Assembly (NCBI GenBank): GCA_937127125.1
Contig: CAKZLO010000013.1
Location: forward strand, 1 to 64,000
Reading direction: 5' to 3'
Length of the DNA stretch: 64,000 nucleotides
Source: an uncultured Ardenticatenia bacterium
Lineage (GTDB): Bacteria > Chloroflexota > Anaerolineae > 4572-78 > NAK82
Both the position numbers and the translations under genes were made by a program. Each line of letters begins with the position of its first letter. The first letter of the stretch is position 1. Of this stretch, positions 52,224 through 60,803 are shown piece by piece. The notes under the pieces were generated by a model. That model saw only the letters and a program-made list of their open reading frames with translations, did no database searches and was not told the origin of the DNA.

Positions 52224-53096
52224 GTGGAGGCTAATGTACCCATGAGCGATTCACCTTTGTACCGTGCGACTATGGCACGGCGTTCAGTGCGCCGATACGA
52301 CGCACGCCCTCTCGATGAGGCAACGCTGGAACAAGTGCGCGCGCTCGCCGATGCGGTCCGGCCGCTCGTGCCCGCCAACCACTTCAGCGTGCGCCTGCGC
52401 AGCGACCTGGTGCGACACGATCTCGTCACCTTGCTGGGCGCTTACGGACGTCTAATCACACCGCCCCACGCGTTGGTGCCCTATTTGCAGGGTACAGCAC
52501 ACCCTCTCACCGATCTAGGCTATCGCGTCGAGCAGATCGTGGTGCAGCTGACCGCGTTGGGCATCGCCACATGTTACATCGGCACGTTGCCGCGAGAAGA
52601 GCGCGCGCGGGAGATGTTGGCGCTTCCGTCGGACGCGCGCATTGGGGCATTGGTAGTCTTCGGATATGCTGCTGAGACAGTGGGCGGACGTGCGTTGGAT
52701 GGGTTGGTACGTGCTGCACTCGGGCGTACCCAGTTGCCTGCGCTGGAGCATTTCTTCTTTATTGAGCGTGTCGACAATCCGTCTCAGCCGCCTGCGTTCC
52801 TGCGTCCGTTGATCGAGGCAGCGGTGCGTGCGCCCTCGGCATGCAACGCACAGCCATGGCGCTTCCTCTGGCGTGATGGTTGCCTGACTCTCTTCGTCAC
52901 CCGCCACAATCCGCGCTACGGCGTAGGGGCAGCGCAGCACTACAACTTATACGACGGCGGCATCGCTATGGCTAACATCACCATCGCGCTGGAAGCGTTT
53001 GGTATGCGCGGCCAGTGGCAGTTACTGTCCGATCCCTCCGGTGCACCGCCTCATCCGGCCGCATGGCTGCCGCTTGCCCAGCTGACGCTCGAGTGA
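52224..53096 (+). CDS. Nitroreductase-family protein
   Basis: 290 residues, FMN-dependent nitroreductase fold: the N-terminal part begins YRATMARRSVRRYDARPLDEATLEQVRALADA, and the C-terminal half has APSACNAQPWRFLWRD and YNLYDGGIAMANITIALEAFGM. Roughly 80-100 residues longer than a typical nitroreductase, with a duplicated-looking second half. The start may be GTG 52224 (AGGGTG upstream) or ATG 52242. Its electron acceptor is unknown. A short gap follows the aldolase, so cotranscription is possible. Confidence 0.82.
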   Translation: MEANVPMSDSPLYRATMARRSVRRYDARPLDEATLEQVRALADAVRPLVPANHFSVRLRSDLVRHDLVTLLGAYGRLITPPHALVPYLQGTAHPLTDLGYRVEQIVVQLTALGIATCYIGTLPREERAREMLALPSDARIGALVVFGYAAETVGGRALDGLVRAALGRTQLPALEHFFFIERVDNPSQPPAFLRPLIEAAVRAPSACNAQPWRFLWRDGCLTLFVTRHNPRYGVGAAQHYNLYDGGIAMANITIALEAFGMRGQWQLLSDPSGAPPHPAAWLPLAQLTLE

Positions 53097-53287
53097 CGTG
53101 CATGCAAGTGCCCCAGAACTCACGAAACTGACCCACGAATGTGAGCAGGCGCACAATCGCTCCTAAACCATGCCCATTGATAGCAGATCGGGTGGAGACA
53201 GACACAGGATTTGGCTTCTGTCAACGGTCGCCGGAAAGACTGGCGTAGCTGTGCCTCAGGTCGATGTAGCGTCGTCCTCTGTGTTAT
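53097..53287. other. Intergenic region between nitroreductase and the Asp23-like gene
   Basis: About 190 bp between two convergent genes; no coding frame or clear terminator hairpin was identified. Confidence 0.3.
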
Positions 53288-54283
53288 CTAGCGATGGGGG
53301 GGGGTAGAGAGCGCCGATTCGGCATCCATAGCAGAAGTGTCTTCAGCGGTCTGGGTGGCTGCTTCCGTTGTACTTGATGCAGAAGCAGTCTCCTCAGCGT
53401 GCGGTCGCGAGAATGGCCACAGGCGCCACGATCGCTCGCGGTTGTCGTTCGTGGTTACCTCCGCCCTCTCCTGAGAACCTTCTTCCTCCGGCTGTGACGG
53501 CTCGACTGTAGGCGACGCCGGAGGCACTACCTCGGCTACAGGCTGGGACGCAGGAGGTGGAGTGACTGGCACAGGCCCAGCAGCTGATGGCACGGGCGGC
53601 GGTGTGGGTGATGTCGCTGGTGATACAGTCGATGGTGTAGAGGGTGTAGCCGATGGTCTCGGAGATGGAACTGGGCGCTGCGTGACAGTAGGTGCACGCG
53701 ACGTCAGCTCCACCCGCTCTCCCTTGAAGAAGGATTTCGGGTAAGGTGCATGCCGAATCACCACACGCATCGATTCCAGCTTGAGACCCATCTGCTGTTC
53801 CATGATATCGCGTGTACGCTGGCGAATCTCCTCAGTGATGGCAGGTACTTCCACCTCCGGATTAGTCTCGACCGACATATCGATGCGCACACCCTTGCGC
53901 GCGCTGCGTACGCGCGGCCAGACGCGGATAATGTCAGGCATCTGTTCCAGATTGTATTGCAGCCGGCTGATGATCGAGTCAACGGTTAGCTCAGCGTGGC
54001 CTCCGCTCACCTGCTGTACCGTAATTGTCCGGGCGCGCGGACGACGTGTCTCCAACCATAGCAGCGCAATGCATGCTGCCCATACTGCTACGGTCAGTCC
54101 GAAGCCACCCGCCCAACGCAAGAGCGGATTGGTATCGGCCAGTGCGGTCAGCGCCGCGTTTGTCTGCTGCAATACGCCAATAAGGATTTGCAGGAAAGGC
54201 CCCCATGCCAAGAAGAGAATGACAGAGATCACCATAATGGTGAGCAGGCCCAGAATGACCAGAATGCGGTTAAATATGTGCAC
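53288..54283 (-). CDS. Membrane-anchored Asp23/AmaP-like protein with Pro-rich tail
   Basis: 331 residues. Two N-terminal membrane segments (about 8-36 and 58-77: ILVILGLLTIMVISVILFLAW, LTVAVWAACIALLWL) are followed by a conserved Asp23-like domain (VQQVSGGHAELTVDSIISRLQYNLEQMPDI, then VRIDMSVETNPEVEVPAITEEI). A Pro/Ser/Thr-rich tail runs from about 200. This matches the AmaP-type membrane anchor of alkaline shock proteins. GTG start at 54283 with GAAGGAGG upstream. Its own promoter is visible at 54337-54365. Role: probable envelope-stress scaffold. Confidence 0.75.
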   Translation of the reverse strand: MHIFNRILVILGLLTIMVISVILFLAWGPFLQILIGVLQQTNAALTALADTNPLLRWAGGFGLTVAVWAACIALLWLETRRPRARTITVQQVSGGHAELTVDSIISRLQYNLEQMPDIIRVWPRVRSARKGVRIDMSVETNPEVEVPAITEEIRQRTRDIMEQQMGLKLESMRVVIRHAPYPKSFFKGERVELTSRAPTVTQRPVPSPRPSATPSTPSTVSPATSPTPPPVPSAAGPVPVTPPPASQPVAEVVPPASPTVEPSQPEEEGSQERAEVTTNDNRERSWRLWPFSRPHAEETASASSTTEAATQTAEDTSAMDAESALSTPPHR

Positions 54284-54788
54284 CTTACACCTCCTTCGGA
54301 GCCGCCGCGTCCATCACGCGTGCCAGCCTTATCATCAGTATACACCAACCCTTGATGCGCGCCAATGCACCTCGACACAACGTGTCCTGTGTCTTCGCGG
54401 TGGGGTCCCATTGCGAGGGCAATGCCCATTGACTCATCTGGGCAGCAGACGTATAATGAATCCACCTTCTAATGCTGGATAGCTGGCTGCAGGATTCCCG
54501 TCGACGGACCCTGCAATGACTCTTCCGGATCCTTCGCTCGCTTTGGAGGATTGCATAGTCGGGAACCAGCCCCTTGGCAATTCCGCAGAGCTTCCATATA
54601 GCGGGATGGAAGGATGACAAGCGTCTACAGACGTCGGCGATGCTTGCCAGTTGTAATTGCGGGTCTCCATAAGTACACAGGCTCAGCAGCGTTGCGTAAG
54701 GAAAGATGTGGAGAAGAAGATCGCTCTCTTACGGCCGTGTGTCAAATCAGAAACAGCTTGATTATAAATCTATGATAGGGACAGCACG
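54284..54788. other. Intergenic region between Asp23-like and DhnA-type genes
   Basis: About 505 bp. The Asp23-like gene's promoter is here. A 78-codon minus-strand frame (54434-54670) has no ribosome site and no family signal and is not called. The remainder shows no repeat or RNA gene. Confidence 0.4.
54337..54365 (-). promoter_or_regulatory. Promoter of the Asp23-like gene
   Basis: Minus strand: TTGGCG (54360-54365), 17-bp spacer, TATACT (54337-54342). Confidence 0.6.
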
Positions 54789-55592
54789 ATGAACACTGGG
54801 AAGCTGGTACGTCTTAATCGCATCTTCTCGCACCCGTCTGGGCGACTATGTTCTGTCGCTGTAGATCACTTTATCGGGTATGGCGATGGACTGCCGCGTG
54901 GACTGCGTCGGATGAAAGAAACACTGGCTGCTGTGGTGGCTGGACAACCGGACGCAGTTACGATGCACAAGGGCGTTGCTGCGACGATGTGGGCGCCTTA
55001 TGCCGGTCGTGTGCCTTTGATCATCCAAGCTATTATCGGCCGGGCTGACGACAAAGCCTATGAGCTGGTAGTGACAGCTGAGGAGGCCATCCGCTTAGGC
55101 GCCGATGCCATTGCCGTTGCAGCTTTCGTGCATGGCAAAACCGAGGGTTATCAGCTTAGAGTGGTTGCCGATTTGGTGCGTGATGCCGCTCGTTTTGAGC
55201 TGCCAGTTATGCTGCACATTTATCCGCGCAATCCTCAGACACTCGAGATCATCTACACACCGGAGGATATTGCCTGGGCATTGCATTGCGGTGTTGAGCT
55301 GGGCGTGGACGTGATCAAGGTGCCCTATTGTGGCGATGTACAGGCACATGCCGAGATAGTCTCCGAAAGCCCGGTGCCTGTCGTTGCAGCGGGTGGTCCG
55401 CGCACCGATACGCTCGAGGCAGCTCTGCAAATGATGGCAGAGGTGGTCGCCAGCGGGGCACGCGGTGCCACCATCGGCCGTAACATCTGGGGCTTCGATA
55501 ATCAGAGCATTACTGCTGCCGTGCACGCGTTCAAAGCGGTCATCCATGACGGCAAAAACGCACGCGAGGCACTCCAGATCGCAGGACTATGA
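54789..55592 (+). CDS. DhnA-type class I aldolase
   Basis: 267 residues, DeoC/FbaB-like TIM barrel: LCSVAVDHFIGYGDGLPRGL at the N-terminus, and the Schiff-base lysine in GVDVIKVPYCGD; VVAAGGPRTDTLEAAL and GATIGRNIWGFDN form the phosphate site. Members cleave ketose-1-phosphates or, in LsrF, thiolytically cleave a keto-phosphate. It overlaps the PfkB kinase by 4 nt, so the kinase and aldolase probably act in sequence on one sugar. Purine-rich GGGACAGC precedes the start. Confidence 0.85.
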   Translation: MNTGKLVRLNRIFSHPSGRLCSVAVDHFIGYGDGLPRGLRRMKETLAAVVAGQPDAVTMHKGVAATMWAPYAGRVPLIIQAIIGRADDKAYELVVTAEEAIRLGADAIAVAAFVHGKTEGYQLRVVADLVRDAARFELPVMLHIYPRNPQTLEIIYTPEDIAWALHCGVELGVDVIKVPYCGDVQAHAEIVSESPVPVVAAGGPRTDTLEAALQMMAEVVASGARGATIGRNIWGFDNQSITAAVHAFKAVIHDGKNAREALQIAGL

Positions 55593-56524
55593 ACACTCGT
55601 TGGGACATTCTGGGATTAGGGGTCGTCGCCGTAGATGACCTGCTCTACGTGGAACACTTTCCACGTCCCAACACGAAAATGCGCATTCAGGGCAAAGAAC
55701 GCCAGGGAGGGGGATTAACAGCCACAGCGTTGGTAGCAGCGACGCGCCTGGGCGCGCGTACTGCTTACCTTGCTGTACTAGGGGATGACGACCTCTCGTG
55801 TTCTGCCCTGGAAGAGCTGGAACGCGAGGGTGTGGATTGCAGCCCTGTATTGTGCCAAGCAACAGCGCGTCCTGTTCATGCTGTAGTTATTGTGGATCGT
55901 TCCAGCGGGGAACGGACCATCCTGTATACCACTGAGGGGTACACTCCGGTGCCGCCGGAGTACATCGGTGAAGAATTGATCGCGCAGTGTCGTGTGCTCT
56001 TTGTGGACTACACCGCGGGCGAGGGTGGGTTGCGTGCTGTGACATTGGCGCACCGCCACGCTATCCCTGTGGTGGCCGATATAGAGCAGGAGAGTGCTCC
56101 TGCGATGGCTGAATTGATTCCCCAGGTGGATCACCTTATTGTGGACGTGGAGATGGCAGGGCGGGCAACCGGCGAGGCGCAACCAGAGCATATGGTCCGT
56201 GCCCTGGCACACCCCAAACGTGCTTGTTGTGTGGTAACGGCAGGTGAGAGAGGGTGTTGGTACGCCGAGTGGGGCGGAGAGGTGCATCATTTTCCGGCGT
56301 ACCATGTGAACGTGGTGGATACCACAGGCTGCGGTGATGTATTTCACGGCGCCTATGCGGCATGCATCGCTCGCGGTGAACCGGTTGCCAGAGCGATCCA
56401 GGTAGCTTCGGCCGCCGCTGCCTTAAAAGCGACACGACCCGGTGGGCGCAGTGGTATTCCCACTTGGTCGGCGGTGGAAGCATTTATCGAAGCATCTACC
56501 CCACACAGTCAGAGAGACATATGA
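55589..56524 (+). CDS. PfkB-family carbohydrate kinase
   Basis: 311 residues, ribokinase fold: GLGVVAVDDLLYVEHFPRPNTKMRIQGKERQGGG (N-terminal substrate GG motif), LGARTAYLAVLGDDDLS, and the C-terminal ATP/anion-hole DTTGCGDVFHGAYAA with the catalytic Asp in GCGD. It starts at ATG 55589 overlapping the aldolase (ATGA). Some similarity to the 6-deoxy-6-sulfofructose kinase pattern was noticed, but not enough to assign it. It may phosphorylate the ketose at C-1, feeding the aldolase. Confidence 0.88.
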   Translation: MNTRWDILGLGVVAVDDLLYVEHFPRPNTKMRIQGKERQGGGLTATALVAATRLGARTAYLAVLGDDDLSCSALEELEREGVDCSPVLCQATARPVHAVVIVDRSSGERTILYTTEGYTPVPPEYIGEELIAQCRVLFVDYTAGEGGLRAVTLAHRHAIPVVADIEQESAPAMAELIPQVDHLIVDVEMAGRATGEAQPEHMVRALAHPKRACCVVTAGERGCWYAEWGGEVHHFPAYHVNVVDTTGCGDVFHGAYAACIARGEPVARAIQVASAAAALKATRPGGRSGIPTWSAVEAFIEASTPHSQRDI

Positions 56525-57534
56525 GCGAATCAACCCATATCACCAGAGTGTTGGATGCCGTCCAACATCGCCAGCCCGACCGCGTGCCGTATTACATCAG
56601 CTTCACCGGTGCCGCGGCGCGCAAGCTGGAGAGCTTTTATGGAGTCACTAACCTGGACGAGTTCATCGACAATGATATGGTGCGTTACTCGATTCGTCGC
56701 CCGTCGCTGTATACCGAGGTGCGACCTGGCTTCTTCCGGGAGGACTTCGGGGTGGTCTGGAATCGCACCATCGATGAGGACATCGGTATCCCAGAGAGCT
56801 GTCCCCTGAAGGAACGTTCCCTTCGGGAGTACTCTTTTCCCGATCCGCGTGATCCGCGTCGCTTCGCTGAGCTGCCCGCCTTTATCGCTGCCCATCCGAC
56901 GCGCTTCCGCTTCGTCAACCTCGGTTTCTCCCTGTTTGAGCGCGCCTGGAGCTTGCGCGGGATGACAGAGCTGCTGGTAGATATGGTAGAAGCGCCGGAA
57001 TGGGTGGAAGAGCTCTTTGATGCCATCCTAGCGTATAATCTGGAGCTGCTCGATGAATTATTACGTTATGACATTCATGGTGTACTCTTCGGCGATGACT
57101 GGGGTCAACAGCAGGGGTTGCTCTTCAGCCCATCTTTGTGGCGACGCTTTATCAAACCGCGTTTAGCTCAAATGATTGCAGTGGTCAGGCGTGCTGGCAA
57201 AGTCGCTATGGTACACTCATGTGGCAAGGTGCAATCCCTGTTCCCTGAGCTGATCGAGATCGGCTTGCAAGTGTTTAACCCGTTTCAACCCGACGTTATG
57301 GATGTATATGAGATGAAACGCCAGTATGGCGGTCGCCTCGCCTTCTACGGAGGAATGAGCGTGCAGAGCCTACTGCCACGTGGCACCCCGCAACAGATAC
57401 GCGATGAGGCACGTCGGCTGATGGACGAGATCGGGCAGGGTGGAGGCTTTATCATAGCTCCATCACATCACATGCCAGCTGACATCCCGATTGAAAACAT
57501 GGTGGCTTTTATTGAGGCGGTGCGCGCGGGGTGA
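56521..57534 (+). CDS. URO-D-fold protein, second copy
   Basis: 337 residues, starting at ATG 56521, which overlaps the PfkB stop (ATGA); the open frame begins at 56464. It has the TIM-barrel pattern HGVLFGDDWGQQQGLLFSPSLWRRFIKPRLAQMI and MVHSCGKVQSLFPELIEIGL, then YGGMSVQSLLPRGTPQQI. As in the copy at 30115, heme-type substrate arginines are absent. Its coupling with aldolase and kinase genes repeats the association with sugar catabolism seen in the LacI operon. Confidence 0.82.
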   Translation: MSESTHITRVLDAVQHRQPDRVPYYISFTGAAARKLESFYGVTNLDEFIDNDMVRYSIRRPSLYTEVRPGFFREDFGVVWNRTIDEDIGIPESCPLKERSLREYSFPDPRDPRRFAELPAFIAAHPTRFRFVNLGFSLFERAWSLRGMTELLVDMVEAPEWVEELFDAILAYNLELLDELLRYDIHGVLFGDDWGQQQGLLFSPSLWRRFIKPRLAQMIAVVRRAGKVAMVHSCGKVQSLFPELIEIGLQVFNPFQPDVMDVYEMKRQYGGRLAFYGGMSVQSLLPRGTPQQIRDEARRLMDEIGQGGGFIIAPSHHMPADIPIENMVAFIEAVRAG

Positions 57535-57641
57535 AACAGCTCCTGAGTTTCCGCACCGCGTGGATCTGGTTTGTATGTGAGCCTCTCTGCCTGTGAACCT
57601 CAACTATCAATTCATCCGGATCGAAGAGGAGTGACTAAACT

Positions 57642-58283
57642 GTGCTGGAAGAACTGCGCGAAGAGATCTGGCGTCTACATCTGGAGCTGCCCAAGTATCG
57701 CCTGGTGACTTGGACGAGCGGCAACGTCAGTGGTCGCGATCCCAAGACCGGCTATGTAGTGATCAAGCCCAGTGGCATACGTTACGAGGACCTGCGCCCA
57801 GAGCATATGGTCATTGTGAATCTGGACGGAGAGGTGATCGAGGGCAATCTCAAATACTCCTCCGACACTGCCTCGCACCTCTACATCTACCGCCATCGAC
57901 CAGATGTCTTTGGAGTGGTGCATACACACTCGCCCTATGCCACCGCCTTCGCCGCTGTAGGGCAACCTATCCCTGTCTACCTGACTGCCATCGCCGACGA
58001 GTTCGGTTGTACCATTCCATGTGGTGGTTTTGCGCTGATCGGCGGTGAGGAAATTGGTCGTGTAGTGGTGGAAAATATTGGCGAGTCGCCTGCCATCCTG
58101 CTCAAGAATCACGGTGTCTTCACCGTTGGTCCGACCCCAGAGGCGGCTGTCAAAGCGGCAGTGATGGTGGAGGATGTGGCTCACACGGTGTGGATTGCCA
58201 AGCAGCTGGGTGAACCAGAGGTTATTCCTGACGACCTAGTGCGAAGACTGCGCAAGCGCTATACCACCGAGTACGGGCAGTAA
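57642..58283 (+). CDS. Class II aldolase / L-ribulose-5-phosphate 4-epimerase (AraD) family protein
   Basis: 213 residues, zinc aldolase/epimerase fold. Seen: TSGNVSGRDPKTGYVVIKPSGIRYEDL (phosphate loop), metal histidines in VVHTHSPYATAFAAV, and a third metal His in LLKNHGVFTVG. Fuculose-phosphate aldolases, ribulose-phosphate epimerases and their kin are not separable by eye, though the length matches AraD/FucA. GTG start at 57642, GAGGAG about 11 nt upstream. It closes the sugar cluster (54789-58283). Confidence 0.85.
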   Translation: MLEELREEIWRLHLELPKYRLVTWTSGNVSGRDPKTGYVVIKPSGIRYEDLRPEHMVIVNLDGEVIEGNLKYSSDTASHLYIYRHRPDVFGVVHTHSPYATAFAAVGQPIPVYLTAIADEFGCTIPCGGFALIGGEEIGRVVVENIGESPAILLKNHGVFTVGPTPEAAVKAAVMVEDVAHTVWIAKQLGEPEVIPDDLVRRLRKRYTTEYGQ

Positions 58284-58310
58284 GCCGGTGAAAAGTGCTG
58301 AGACAAGCTT

Positions 58311-58330
58311 GGCGGAAAGAACGTTCCGCC
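58311..58330 (+). terminator. Hairpin after the AraD-type gene
   Basis: GGCGGAA (58311-58317) pairs with TTCCGCC (58324-58330), extended by flanking CTT/GAG pairs. No T-tract follows, so it is a weak candidate. Confidence 0.4.
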
Positions 58331-58375
58331 GAGTACAAGCATACATAGAGGCTTGACTGTAACTACAAGGCTGTG

Positions 58376-59017
58376 ATGGACAAATGTTTCGTTGCCATCG
58401 CTGGCAACATCGGGGTGGGTAAAAGCAGCCTGACCGCCTTGCTGGCGCAACGACTGAATTGGCAGCCCTTCTATGAGGCGGCAGATGAAAACCCCTATCT
58501 GGCCGACTTCTATGCTGACATGCGCCGCTGGAGCTTTCATTCGCAGGTGTTCTTTCTGACGCGCCGCGTGCGTCATCACCAGCAGTTAGCGCGCAGCCCC
58601 TATTCGGTGATACAAGATCGCACTATCTATGAAGATGCTGAGGTCTTTGCACGTAATCTATACGAACAGGGCCACATGGACGCACGCGACTATGCCAGTT
58701 ACTCCGCTCTATATGAAGTGTTTCGCCATCTGCTGGCTCCACCGCATCTGGTCGTCTATTTAAGAGCTTCGTTACCAATCTTGCTACGACGTATTACATT
58801 GCGTGGGCGCGACTTTGAGCGTCGCATCTCACGCGAGTACTTAGAACAGCTGAATGTGTTATACGAGCGCTGGGCCGGGAGCTTCACATTGTGCCCAGTG
58901 CTTATCATTGATACAGATCCGTTGGACTTTGTTCACTCCGCCGTTGATCTGGAGGAAATTGTTGGACGCATACGAGACCGTTGCGCTGGACTCTCCCTGC
59001 CCAGAGGTACTCTATGA
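58376..59017 (+). CDS. Deoxynucleoside kinase (dNK family)
   Basis: 213 residues. Salvage kinase using ATP: P-loop AGNIGVGKSS (about 9-18), VIQDRTIYEDAEVFA (the DR[ST] motif), and the LID-region RDFERRISREYLEQLN. It phosphorylates deoxyadenosine, deoxyguanosine or deoxycytidine; the substrate is not clear. ATG at 58376 is preferred over GTG 58373; AAGG lies upstream. The next gene (rnc) overlaps its stop by ATGA. Confidence 0.9.
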   Translation: MDKCFVAIAGNIGVGKSSLTALLAQRLNWQPFYEAADENPYLADFYADMRRWSFHSQVFFLTRRVRHHQQLARSPYSVIQDRTIYEDAEVFARNLYEQGHMDARDYASYSALYEVFRHLLAPPHLVVYLRASLPILLRRITLRGRDFERRISREYLEQLNVLYERWAGSFTLCPVLIIDTDPLDFVHSAVDLEEIVGRIRDRCAGLSLPRGTL

Positions 59018-59751
59018 ATGAGTTTGACCGTGCCGAAGCCGCCCTCAATCTGACGTTTCATGATCGTACGTTGCTGATCCGCGCTCTGACACATCGTTCT
59101 TATATTAACGAGAATCCAGGTTTCACGCTTGAGGACAACGAACGCTTGGAATTTCTGGGTGATGCTGTGCTCGACTATGTCTCGGCGGAGTATCTCTATC
59201 ATCACTTCCCCGAAATGCGCGAAGGGGAGTTGACACGCCTGCGCGCAGCGCTGGTGCGCACCGAAACATTGGCCAAGCTAGCACAACAGATTGGTTTGCA
59301 GCACTTTATTCGATTAGGGCGCGGTGAGGAGGAATCAGGCGGCCGCGAGCGCCCAGCTGTTTTATGTGACTGCTTCGAAGCCTTGATCGGTGCCCTATGC
59401 TTGGATCAGGGTCTGGAAGCAGCACGCAACTATCTTGCGCGTCTGATCGGACCACTTCTGGAAGAGATTATGAACAGCGAGGCGGATAAAGATGCTAAGA
59501 GTCGCCTCCAAGAGATCAGTCAGCGCTATCTGCAAATCACCCCAACCTACCGCACCCTGGCGGAAGAAGGGCCTGACCACGCACGCGTGTTCACCGTCGC
59601 CGCGCTTATCGGCGATCGCATTTATGGGGTGGGCAAAGGTAGCAGCAAACAACGCGCCGCTCAAGCAGCTGCACGCGCTGCGCTTGAATCTCTGGAACGT
59701 GAGATGGCACAACGCGAAGAAACGGAATTCTCAGCTGCGGTGACGAAGTGA
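59014..59751 (+). CDS. rnc: Ribonuclease III
   Basis: 245 residues. Double-strand RNA endonuclease for rRNA and mRNA processing. The signature NERLEFLGDAVLDYV (42-56) contains the metal-binding acidic residues; VLCDCFEALIGALCLDQG supplies the second acidic set; the C-terminal dsRBD is about residues 165-235 (DAKSRLQEISQRYLQITPTYRTL... to GKGSSKQRAAQAAARAALESL). The frame is open upstream to 58981, but ATG 59014 overlapping the dNK stop is the natural start. Confidence 0.95.
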   Translation: MNEFDRAEAALNLTFHDRTLLIRALTHRSYINENPGFTLEDNERLEFLGDAVLDYVSAEYLYHHFPEMREGELTRLRAALVRTETLAKLAQQIGLQHFIRLGRGEEESGGRERPAVLCDCFEALIGALCLDQGLEAARNYLARLIGPLLEEIMNSEADKDAKSRLQEISQRYLQITPTYRTLAEEGPDHARVFTVAALIGDRIYGVGKGSSKQRAAQAAARAALESLEREMAQREETEFSAAVTK

Positions 59752-59770
59752 GCTGCAACGGAAGGGGTGA

Positions 59771-60286
59771 TCAGGGATGCTTCAGAGCCTCGGATTCGAG
59801 ACGTAACAGAGCAGCTTTGCGCTGTATACCCCAGCGGTACCCCCCTATGTCGCCATCCTGACGCACCACACGATGGCAAGGTACAAGCAGCGCTACCGGA
59901 TTGGCAGCACAGGCACGTGCCACCGCCCGCACAGCACTTGGCCGCCCGATAGCGGCTGCTACTTGACCATAGGTGCGCGTCTCGCCGCAGGGGATGCGCT
60001 GCAATGCTTGCCATACCTGCCACTGGAAAGGTGTGGCACGCACATCCAGCGGCAACTCTGGCAAAGGACAACACTCCCCGAGATAATCCAGCACGGGTGC
60101 AATCCATTTGTGTAAAGCAACCTCGTCACGTTCCAGGTAAGCTGCAACGAACTCGTTGTGCAGAAGCTGTTCCAACTCTGCTGGATTATCTCCCAGCTTC
60201 AGAGAGCATATCCCTTTGCCTGTGGCAGCAAGCAGCAGCCACCCGATCGGACAGGGTACGCTCGCGTAGTGGATATGTGTCTTCAT
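59771..60286 (-). CDS. ogt: Methylated-DNA-protein-cysteine methyltransferase
   Basis: 171 residues. Repairs O6-alkylguanine by suicidal transfer to a cysteine: VPCHRV active site with Cys137, followed by GGYRWGIQRKAALLRLE. The N-terminal domain is short and ribonuclease-like. It is the only repair gene here. The start lies 1 bp after the carboxyl-carrier gene's stop, so it may be cotranscribed with the carboxylase, an odd pairing. Convergent with rnc. Confidence 0.93.
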   Translation of the reverse strand: MKTHIHYASVPCPIGWLLLAATGKGICSLKLGDNPAELEQLLHNEFVAAYLERDEVALHKWIAPVLDYLGECCPLPELPLDVRATPFQWQVWQALQRIPCGETRTYGQVAAAIGRPSAVRAVARACAANPVALLVPCHRVVRQDGDIGGYRWGIQRKAALLRLESEALKHP

Positions 60287-60287
60287 C

Positions 60288-60785
60288 CTAGCCGATCGTC
60301 ACTAGAATCTGGTGCTGATCCACTCGATCGCCCGGTTTAACCCGCACGCTGTGTACCACACCGGCACAAGGGGCCTTGAACTCATTCTGCATCTTCATCG
60401 ATTCCAGCACGACCACCCGATCGCCAGCGGCAACCTCCTGGCCCGCTACAACTGGCACGTCCACCACCACACCGGGCATCGGGGCTTTGATAAGAATCTC
60501 ACCCGCTGGTGCCACTGGTGCTCGCTGAAGTCCAGCCAGTCGACGCGTACGCTCGTCCTCTACCTTAACCTCGAAGATACCCTCCTGCATGACAAGCCGA
60601 TACCGTTCCTCCTGCTCATCAATATAGACATCATAGGAACGGCCGTCTACCAGGAGGGAAAACAGCCGCGACCTGCCAATGCTTTGTATGTCTACCGTAT
60701 GAGGCACACCATTAACTGTCACCTCGCCTGCGCGGTTGATCTCAATGACATATTCCTTGTTCTCAATGGTGGCAATATATTTCAT
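60288..60785 (-). CDS. Biotin carboxyl carrier protein of an acyl-CoA carboxylase
   Basis: 165 residues. The C-terminal biotinyl domain (about 95-165) has VVLESMKMQNEFKAP with the biotinylated Lys131. The N-terminal half (about 1-85) is a small beta domain of the sort seen in acyl-CoA carboxylase carriers and oxaloacetate/methylmalonyl-CoA decarboxylases. ATG start at 60785. It lies 18 bp downstream of the biotin carboxylase gene in the same operon, giving a complete three-part carboxylase. Confidence 0.9.
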   Translation of the reverse strand: MKYIATIENKEYVIEINRAGEVTVNGVPHTVDIQSIGRSRLFSLLVDGRSYDVYIDEQEERYRLVMQEGIFEVKVEDERTRRLAGLQRAPVAPAGEILIKAPMPGVVVDVPVVAGQEVAAGDRVVVLESMKMQNEFKAPCAGVVHSVRVKPGDRVDQHQILVTIG

Positions 60786-60803
60786 TGCTTCCTCACCATT
60801 TGC

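Noticed and set aside
54434-54670. 78-codon minus-strand frame as a gene
   Set aside because: No ribosome site and no recognisable motif.
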